Positions 7,128-11,842 of a stretch of 11,842 nt of DNA are shown one piece after another (the first letter of the stretch is position 1; every line of letters starts with the position of its first letter). Both the position numbers and the translations under genes were made by a program. The stretch covers positions 1-11,842 of the forward strand of contig RFFQ01000077.1 of assembly GCA_003697105.1 (NCBI GenBank), read 5' to 3'. The notes beneath the pieces were generated by a model that saw only the letters and a list, made by a program, of their open reading frames with translations, was not told where the DNA came from and searched no databases. The DNA is from Gemmatimonadota bacterium. Its GTDB lineage: Bacteria > 4572-55 > J002.

Positions 7128-8219
7128 ATGTCCTGTACAACTCCTAAATTCGTGATGCGAATCAGTTTGATTCTCCTGTTGGTTTCTTCCTTGAGTCTGG
7201 CGGACCCTATTTTTCCAGATTTGCAAGGTCAAGCGCTGTTGGACGCTTTGGAAAGTGCGTATCGCCCCACTTCAACCCTGAGTTACAATGAAGCGCGGGA
7301 TGTACTTTACACGATTATTGATAATCACAATGATCATCTCACCTGTGTTTATACTGGCTTTGAAATTTATCTGGATCATAACTCCTCCAATCCCCGAAGT
7401 GAAGCGTATGAGCGCGGGATCAATTGCGAACACACTTGGCCCCAAAGTTTGGGCGCCACCGGGCAAGCCAAAAGTGATATGCATCACCTCTATCCCACCC
7501 GGATTGATGTGAACGCTGCACGAGGAAGCCTGCCATTTGATGATATTCCCGATAATTGGACGGATCGATGGTGGCGGCTGGATTACCATCAGGGGAGTAT
7601 CCCCGGCAGTTATATTGACGAGTACAGCGAGGAAGATACCAATACCGATTTTGAACCTCGCGAAGACCACAAAGGCAATGTGGCGCGCTCCATGTTTTAC
7701 TTTTACACCATGTACCACGATCAAGCCGATGATACTTTTTTTGAGATTCAAAGAGACCGGCTGCGGTTATGGCACTATGAAGACCCGGTGGATCCGGCGG
7801 AGATTGACCGCACGTGGCAAATTGCGTCTTACCAGCAAAATCGACCTAATCCGTTCATTATTGATACCACATTGGTACTTCGGGCTTATTTTCCGGAGTT
7901 GGTCAGTGTACCGTTGGAAAATGCCTCCGTTTCTACGCCACAAATGACTTCGCTTCATCCCAATTACCCCAACCCATTTAATCCACAAACCACGTTGGCG
8001 TTTGATCTGGCAACAGATAGTCACGTCACTTTTTCCATTTATGATATGCAGGGACAGTTGGTGAAAACGCTGATTGATGCGGCATGTACCGCCGGATCGT
8101 ATCAGGTGCTGTGGGATGGCACCGATGACCGTGATACCGCGGTCTCCAGTGGGATTTATTGGGGGTGTTTGACCACTGGGGAACAGACTCAGACGCAATC
8201 AATGGTGCTCTTGCGCTAA
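7128..8219 (+). CDS. Secreted endonuclease I (EndA/NucM family) with C-terminal sorting-like domain
   Basis: 363 residues from ATG 7128, which has GAGGT at 7115-7119. A TTG at 7113 in frame is less likely, and a second Met at residue 10 could also serve. Residues about 1-25 form a signal peptide (RISLILLLVSSLSLA, cut near Ala25). Residues about 50-250 are the beta-beta-alpha-metal nuclease: NCEHTWPQS (Glu101, His102), SDMHHLYPTRIDVNAARG (His119/His120, Asn129, Arg132), and the family's late NRPNPFIID block. By comparison with Vvn/EndA, His102 is the likely general base, and Glu101 and Asn129 bind the metal. Residues about 275-363 form a FlgD-Ig/Por-type C-terminal domain (NYPNPFNPQTTLAFDL, IYDMQGQLVKTL, SSGIYW, final MVLLR), which in many FCB-like phyla marks export and surface attachment or secretion. 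It likely degrades extracellular DNA/RNA for nutrients. It converges with the flippase gene. Confidence 0.92.
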   Translation: MSCTTPKFVMRISLILLLVSSLSLADPIFPDLQGQALLDALESAYRPTSTLSYNEARDVLYTIIDNHNDHLTCVYTGFEIYLDHNSSNPRSEAYERGINCEHTWPQSLGATGQAKSDMHHLYPTRIDVNAARGSLPFDDIPDNWTDRWWRLDYHQGSIPGSYIDEYSEEDTNTDFEPREDHKGNVARSMFYFYTMYHDQADDTFFEIQRDRLRLWHYEDPVDPAEIDRTWQIASYQQNRPNPFIIDTTLVLRAYFPELVSVPLENASVSTPQMTSLHPNYPNPFNPQTTLAFDLATDSHVTFSIYDMQGQLVKTLIDAACTAGSYQVLWDGTDDRDTAVSSGIYWGCLTTGEQTQTQSMVLLR

Positions 8220-9247
8220 TTTTCGCGCAGGTAGGTTAAAAAGAAGAAACCGCCGAGAATAACAGCAAGGTAGGTTGTAACGACCCGCCAGATGACGGTA
8301 AACAACCCCAGTACCTCTGCGGGAACGATCAATCCCATCAGGGCAACAGAAGCGATCTCTGCCGCACCGCTGGAGCCGGGGGTTGGGATCAGATAGGTGG
8401 AGAAAAAGAGGAGTGTTTGCAAAATCCAGACATCCCCAAAATGCACCTCGACACCGAAACCTCGGATCAAAAAGTAGGCGGTCGCAAAACGGGCAGTGAG
8501 TGCCAGCGCCACCAGAACCAGACTAAACAATACCAACCCGGTTTCTTCCCGCAGCAAGCGTACAAACTCCTGTTGAAACCGGTTAAATTGGTGAAGTAAC
8601 CGTTGGCCGGGTGCGCGATCTGCTAACCAATCTCGCCTCGAAAGGTGACTTAGCACCTGAAAAATAAGCCGTAAACCGTGTTGGAAGGGTTGGGGATGGA
8701 ATAGCACCGCGGTAATGGCGGTTAAAACCAGAATCACACCGGCAATACTGAAATAAAGTACCGGTAGAAACTTCGGGCTGATGTTGAGTATTGCCGGTTG
8801 AAGCGCCAAACTTCCGGCGGTGGCGACGGTCAAAAAAAATACCGTGCTGGAAAAACTGATAATCAGGATGGCAAAGGCATGGGAGGCATGAACACCCTCT
8901 TTATGCAAGACATAGGTTTGTGCCACACCACCCCCAATTGAGGACGGGGTCGTGGCAGAAACAAAATAATTGATCGTAATGGTACGAAAACAGGTCCAAA
9001 GGGAAATTTTTTCATTATGAAGCACCACAAAAAGATACAGTTTGAGGGAGCTGAAAAACCACTCGATAGCAGTACTGAGTAAAGCCAGTCCTAAAAACGG
9101 AAGTTGGAGATGCCGGATTATGTCCGCCAGATGGGGGGTTTTCCACCAAAAAACACCAATTGATGCGATCAAGGCAATTAGGCTAAACAGAAAGATGCCT
9201 TTTTTCAACAAACGGGGTTCGGGTCTCCAGAGGATGGGTTCTGGCAT
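8216..9247 (-). CDS. YbhN/LPG-synthase-type flippase-like membrane protein
   Basis: 343 residues from the ATG at 9247, with GAGG five bases upstream. A longer frame to ATG 9298 is open, but its extra 17 codons lie on the terminator of the preceding gene, so the shorter start is chosen. Six to eight hydrophobic helices are visible (for example residues 18-35, 50-77, 120-150, 160-185, 236-262, 275-290, 298-335). It has the hallmark motifs of the lysylphosphatidylglycerol synthase TM region/UPF0104 family: TTPSSIGGG at 99-107 and PTPGSSGAAE at 288-297. Such proteins move lipids or glycolipid intermediates across the inner membrane. The C-terminal aminoacyl-transferase domain of full MprF is absent. 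The substrate is not predictable. It is the last gene of the minus-strand run after the MglA-like gene, probably with its own transcription or read-through past the terminator. Its stop overlaps that of the endonuclease gene. Confidence 0.87.
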   Translation of the reverse strand: MPEPILWRPEPRLLKKGIFLFSLIALIASIGVFWWKTPHLADIIRHLQLPFLGLALLSTAIEWFFSSLKLYLFVVLHNEKISLWTCFRTITINYFVSATTPSSIGGGVAQTYVLHKEGVHASHAFAILIISFSSTVFFLTVATAGSLALQPAILNISPKFLPVLYFSIAGVILVLTAITAVLFHPQPFQHGLRLIFQVLSHLSRRDWLADRAPGQRLLHQFNRFQQEFVRLLREETGLVLFSLVLVALALTARFATAYFLIRGFGVEVHFGDVWILQTLLFFSTYLIPTPGSSGAAEIASVALMGLIVPAEVLGLFTVIWRVVTTYLAVILGGFFFLTYLREN

Positions 9248-9256
9248 GTTTGCCTC

Positions 9257-9293
9257 ATAAAAAACAACCCACTGACGGACGTCAATGGGTTGT
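9257..9293 (-). terminator. Rho-independent terminator of the MglA-like gene
   Basis: On the minus strand a 13-pair stem (plus-strand arms 9264-9276 and 9281-9293, loop 9277-9280, one G-U pair) is followed by six U (plus-strand A tract 9259-9264). It begins 26 bases after the MglA-like stop and ends just before the GAGG site of the flippase gene, so it can regulate read-through into that gene. Confidence 0.85.
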
Positions 9294-9319
9294 TCCATAT
9301 TAGCGAACTCGTTAGGGGA

Positions 9320-9916
9320 TTATAAGCGGGTAAGTACCCCTTGTACCGCTTTTTTGAAGGCATCATTTACCCCTTCACCGGTACGGGCGGTGGCTTCCAC
9401 ATAAGGAATTTTCCAGATATTGAATTTTTCCATTTCGTCAATTGGTGTGGCATTGGGAAGGTCACGTTTGTTGTACATAAGGACGAATGTCACTTTGCTG
9501 AGGTCACCGCGAGTTTCTTCATAGAGCATTTCACGGATTTGCTCTAGCATTACCTTATTGGCATAGACACGTTCGGGGTGAGAGTCCGCCACAAAAACAA
9601 CCGCATCCACATCCTGCAGGAGCATGCCGCGTTCTGCTTTGTGGAAGATCATTCCGGGGACGGTGATCATGGTCACAAACACCTTAAAACCCTTCACATT
9701 GCCTAATTGGAACATATATTTTTTGAAGGTTTTGGTCTCATCGCCGGAATGTCCGCTTGGGTTTTCTGCGTCATCGTCGGCTTCCACGGCTTTTTGTTCC
9801 TTCAAGCCCCGTTGTGCCCGAATAAATTCAACCGCCGTCGTTTTGCCGGACTGCCCCGGACCGCAAAACGCGATTTTCATCGAAATGGTTTTTTCACTTT
9901 GATTGACGGATGGCAT
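9320..9916 (-). CDS. MglA-like small Ras-type GTPase
   Basis: 198 residues. GPGQSGKTT (19-27) is the P-loop, NKRD (149-152) the guanine motif, and EATARTGEGV (174-183) the G5 region. As in MglA, the Walker-B region reads TVPG (85-88) rather than DxxG. Two residues I recall as catalytic in Thermus/Myxococcus MglA look replaced. The Gln after TVPG is Met89. The Arg of the switch-I TxTDR-T segment is Lys62 (GDETKTF). An acidic, Ser/Gly-rich stretch (VEADDDAENPSGHSGD, 44-59) lies before switch I. MglA switches cell polarity and motility in rod-shaped bacteria with its GAP MglB (roadblock fold). No MglB is next to it here. The start at 9916 has GGGAGGA ahead; Met13 is a weaker alternative. It has its own promoter and a strong terminator, so it is likely monocistronic. 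A Gtr/Arf-like regulator of other function is possible. Confidence 0.86.
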   Translation of the reverse strand: MPSVNQSEKTISMKIAFCGPGQSGKTTAVEFIRAQRGLKEQKAVEADDDAENPSGHSGDETKTFKKYMFQLGNVKGFKVFVTMITVPGMIFHKAERGMLLQDVDAVVFVADSHPERVYANKVMLEQIREMLYEETRGDLSKVTFVLMYNKRDLPNATPIDEMEKFNIWKIPYVEATARTGEGVNDAFKKAVQGVLTRL

Positions 9917-9964
9917 TTTATCCTCCCTGCCTCAAGCCATAGAATCGCTAATCCTTGCGTTCCT

Positions 9965-9993
9965 ATTGTAGATGATCCCGGATGAAAATGCAA
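9965..9993 (-). promoter_or_regulatory. Promoter of the MglA-like gene
   Basis: On the minus strand TTGCAT (plus 9988-9993), 17-base spacer, TACAAT (plus 9965-9970). It lies about 50 bases before the ATG. The -10 matches 5 of 6. The -35 is weaker (3 of 6). Confidence 0.5.
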
Positions 9994-10064
9994 GAGTTTT
10001 ATTCGGGCTTCGTTGTTTTTCGGTAACCGGATGGGCATCCATTATTTTTCATCAAAAACCAAGC

Positions 10065-11003
10065 TCAATTTTCGAAGGTTAGTTCTTTCGGCAGACCGAA
10101 AGTGATATGTTCTCGCTCGATGATCACTTCTTCCAAATCAACCCGGTCATACATCGATTTGAACCAGTTGATTGTCTCTTGCACCAGTACTTCCGGAGTG
10201 GATGCACCGGAGGTAATCCCCACCGAATTTACATTGTCCAGCCATGCTGGGTCGATTGTGTCCGCAGAGGCGATTAAATGTGCCGGTACCCCCTGATAGC
10301 GCCCAACTTCCGCCAATCGGTTTGAATTGGAACTGCTTTTTGACCCCAACACCAAAATCAGATCGCATTGGTTGGCAAATGCTTTTACGGCATTCTGTCG
10401 GTTTTGGGTTGCGTAGCAAATATCGTCTGCTTTGGGACCTTCAATGTGCGGATACTTTTCTTTGAGGGCATCGATGATTTCAGCGGTATCATCATAGCTG
10501 AGCGTGGTTTGGGTGGTAAACGCGATCTTTTCGGCAGTCAAATTCAGGTTTTGTACATCTTCAACCGTTTCGACCAGTACGGTACGCTCTGGGGCGTGAC
10601 CCATCGTACCGATTACTTCCACGTGATTTTTGTGCCCGATCATCACAATTTGATAATCGTTATCGTTATACCGGGTCACTTGGCGGTGGACTTTGGTTAC
10701 TAGCGGGCAGGTGGCATCAATGGCTTTGAGGTGTCGTTCTGCCGCGATTCGGTGTGCCGAGGGGGGCACGCCATGTGCACTAAAAATCACCACACTTCCC
10801 GGGGGGATGTCATCAAAATCTTCCACAAAAACAGCCCCTTTTGCGGTCAGTTCGTTGACCACGTGCTCATTATGGACAATCTGGTGTTTCATGTAAACCG
10901 GTGCACCAAACTTTTTCAATGCGGTTTCTACAATATCAATGGCGCGAACAACACCGGCACAGAACCCACGCGGTGCCGCCAAATATAGTTTTATCGTTTT
11001 CAT
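10065..11003 (-). CDS. ispH: 4-hydroxy-3-methylbut-2-enyl diphosphate reductase IspH
   Basis: 312 residues from ATG 11003, with GGGAG ahead (acagggagaaacaaacATG on the minus strand). The open frame runs on to 11114, but the extra residues do not resemble the family and the promoter lies inside them. IspH reduces HMBPP to IPP and DMAPP, the last step of the MEP pathway, using a [4Fe-4S] cluster. The three cluster cysteines are Cys15 (RGFCAG), Cys99 (ATCPLV) and Cys196 (DICYATQNRQ). Substrate residues are visible: His44 (IVHNEH), His77 (SAHG), Glu129 in HVEVIGTMGH, SKSSSNSN (221-228) and SGASTPE (265-271). Length and motifs are fully normal. No convincing terminator follows it before the MglA-like gene's promoter, so some read-through is possible. 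Confidence 0.97.
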   Translation of the reverse strand: MKTIKLYLAAPRGFCAGVVRAIDIVETALKKFGAPVYMKHQIVHNEHVVNELTAKGAVFVEDFDDIPPGSVVIFSAHGVPPSAHRIAAERHLKAIDATCPLVTKVHRQVTRYNDNDYQIVMIGHKNHVEVIGTMGHAPERTVLVETVEDVQNLNLTAEKIAFTTQTTLSYDDTAEIIDALKEKYPHIEGPKADDICYATQNRQNAVKAFANQCDLILVLGSKSSSNSNRLAEVGRYQGVPAHLIASADTIDPAWLDNVNSVGITSGASTPEVLVQETINWFKSMYDRVDLEEVIIEREHITFGLPKELTFEN

Positions 11004-11055
11004 TGTTTGTTTCTCCCTGTAAATATGAATTTGCGATTGCTCATTTGCGGGGGAA

Positions 11056-11084
11056 AGGGTACGGTCTTTTAAGGGGAATATCAA
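11056..11084 (-). promoter_or_regulatory. Promoter of ispH
   Basis: Minus-strand TTGATA (plus 11079-11084), 17-base spacer, TACCCT (plus 11056-11061). It would start near 11050, about 45 bases before the ispH ATG. The -10 is poor (3 of 6), so this is tentative. Confidence 0.4.
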
Positions 11085-11107
11085 GAGGATTTTTGCGAAA
11101 AAACATC

Positions 11108-11136
11108 TTGACAAAATCAGAAAGGCATATTACATA
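11108..11136 (+). promoter_or_regulatory. Promoter for tRNA-Asn
   Basis: TTGACA at 11108-11113, 17-base spacer, TACATA at 11131-11136, with a start near 11143 and a leader of about 40 bases before the tRNA. It is divergent from the ispH promoter. The gap between the DUF1232 gene and ispH contains only this, the tRNA and its terminator. Confidence 0.55.
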
Positions 11137-11182
11137 TCCCGTCACATGTGAGACGCATTATTTGAAAATGATGATGTTGAGT

Positions 11183-11259
11183 TCCTCAGTAGCTCAGTTG
11201 GTTAGAGCGGGTGGCTGTTAACCACTAGGTCGTAGGTTCGAGTCCTACCTGAGGAGCCA
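11183..11259 (+). tRNA. tRNA-Asn (GTT)
   Basis: 77 nt with encoded CCA. Acceptor arms TCCTCAG (11183-11189) and CTGAGGA (11249-11255) pair fully, with discriminator G and CCA. The anticodon stem GGTGG/CCACT (one G-U) encloses CTGTTAA, giving anticodon GTT. The T loop is TTCGAGT. Confidence 0.97.
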
Positions 11260-11265
11260 GTTTTA

Positions 11266-11296
11266 GGCGAAACCAATCGCGGTTTCGCCTTTTTTT
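11266..11296 (+). terminator. Rho-independent terminator after tRNA-Asn
   Basis: A perfect nine-pair stem GGCGAAACC (11266-11274) with GGTTTCGCC (11281-11289), a six-base loop, then seven T (11290-11296). It overlaps the very end of the DUF1232 gene on the other strand. That strand has no T tract past the hairpin, so it acts mainly on the tRNA transcript. Confidence 0.92.
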
Positions 11297-11486
11297 ATTC
11301 GCTTTTTTCTGCCGGTTTTTCCGTCTTGTTTGTCACCATTTTCCAGATAACCAGCACGGCGCCGATCAGAATTCCCACATCATCCAGATACATGGGATCG
11401 GGGAAAAGATCGACGGGTGATATACCATAAAACACAGCCCCCACAAACACGATAACCGATACAATTCCACGTAAAATTGTTGGCAT
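11295..11486 (-). CDS. DUF1232 (YkvA-like) small membrane protein
   Basis: 63 residues. The family signature YxxSPxDLxPDxxxxxDD is clear at 20-36 (YGISPVDLFPDPMYLDD), between two hydrophobic stretches (about 4-20 and 35-50). A Lys/Glu-rich cytoplasmic tail follows. It is short for the family but has the core. Members have no established function. ATG 11486 has GGAGG seven bases ahead. It starts 20 bases after the fabI-like stop on the same strand, so the two are probably cotranscribed. Confidence 0.8.
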   Translation of the reverse strand: MPTILRGIVSVIVFVGAVFYGISPVDLFPDPMYLDDVGILIGAVLVIWKMVTNKTEKPAEKSE

Positions 11487-11506
11487 GAGGTTTCCTCCGC
11501 TCTTGG

Positions 11507-11842
11507 CTATAAACGAACCACTTTCTTGACCAGATCGTGGTCAAAAAAGTTGATGGACATTCCGGCATCCACCACCACATGCTGGGCATTGATCCCGCTA
11601 GAACGTTCACTGAGCAAAAAGACGGCAACATTGGCAACCTCCTCCGTTTGCAGGGCTTCTTTGCGTGGAATTACCTGTTCGGCATACAGATAATAATCCA
11701 AATAGCCCGGGATTCCAGCAGAAGCGGAGGTTTTTAACAAACTTGCATTGACCGTATTAAAACGCACTTTGGAAAATCGACTAAACGATTTTGCCAGAAA
11801 GGCTACGGAAGAGTCCAATGCCGCTTTGACCGGTGCCATATA
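11507..11842 (-). CDS. FabI-like enoyl-ACP reductase (SDR), N-terminal part outside window
   Basis: The last 111 codons of a short-chain dehydrogenase/reductase. The visible part starts at Tyr-Met-Ala-Pro-Val-Lys, where the Lys is the catalytic SDR lysine. The catalytic Tyr expected seven residues before it lies just beyond the window edge. Then come the family blocks [30 protein letters not shown] and [18 protein letters not shown], with an [12 protein letters not shown] end. This pattern matches the FabI-related enoyl-ACP reductase branch of SDRs more than FabG. It would reduce enoyl-ACP in fatty-acid elongation. The frame is open at the window edge, and the Met at 11839 is internal. A general SDR is the alternative. 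Confidence 0.82.
   Translation of the reverse strand, partial: YMAPVKAALDSSVAFLAKSFSRFSKVRFNTVNASLLKTSASAGIPGYLDYYLYAEQVIPRKEALQTEEVANVAVFLLSERSSGINAQHVVVDAGMSINFFDHDLVKKVVRL

Noticed and set aside
11004-11114. An N-terminal extension of IspH to 11114
   Set aside because: The extension does not look like IspH, covers the likely ispH promoter, and the internal ATG at 11003 has a good ribosome site and matches the family start.
11183-11259. tRNA-Asn or tRNA-Leu as an integration site of a mobile element
   Set aside because: No integrase gene and no duplicated tRNA 3' end were seen in the window.

Overview
The window carries ten protein genes, two tRNA genes, three clear intrinsic terminators and several plausible sigma-70 type promoters. 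No mobile element, CRISPR array, integrase or long repeat is visible. Base composition is moderate throughout. The mixture suggests a bacterium of the FCB/Calditrichota/KSB1-like part of the tree or another deep-branching multi-PAS-kinase lineage. The main clue is a secreted endonuclease ending in a PNYPNPFNP-type beta-sandwich domain, which is common in such groups. An MglA-like GTPase, a TROVE (Ro60-like) protein and a FloA/NfeD pair fit but do not decide it. The phylum assignment is inference.

Plus strand, left part (1-6784): the 3' part of a large sensor histidine kinase with at least six PAS domains is followed 11 bases later by a full-length TROVE/VWA protein, so the two are probably co-transcribed. 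Next come a short NfeD-type membrane protein, a FloA-type flotillin and a small membrane-anchored acidic/proline-rich protein, forming a membrane-microdomain operon. A tRNA-Leu(CAA) with its own promoter and a strong terminator follows. A secreted EndA/NucM-type endonuclease I with a C-terminal sorting-like domain ends the plus-strand run.

Minus strand, right part (8216-11842): read in the direction of transcription, there is the C-terminal part of a FabI-like enoyl-ACP reductase, a DUF1232 small membrane protein, IspH (last step of the MEP isoprenoid pathway), an MglA-like small GTPase lacking two residues that I associate with GTP hydrolysis, and a YbhN/LPG-synthase-type flippase-like membrane protein. 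A plus-strand tRNA-Asn(GTT) with promoter and terminator sits between the DUF1232 gene and ispH. The endonuclease and flippase genes converge and overlap at their stop codons.

The genes mostly look like housekeeping or envelope functions. The points most worth a second look are the sensor kinase/Ro-like pair without RtcB or an evident Y RNA, the altered MglA-like GTPase, the third gene of the floA operon, and the nuclease with its sorting-like tail. One start codon was moved (flippase) because the upstream gene's terminator lies inside the longer reading frame. I did not find a convincing wholly new system; the kinase-TROVE pair is the best candidate.
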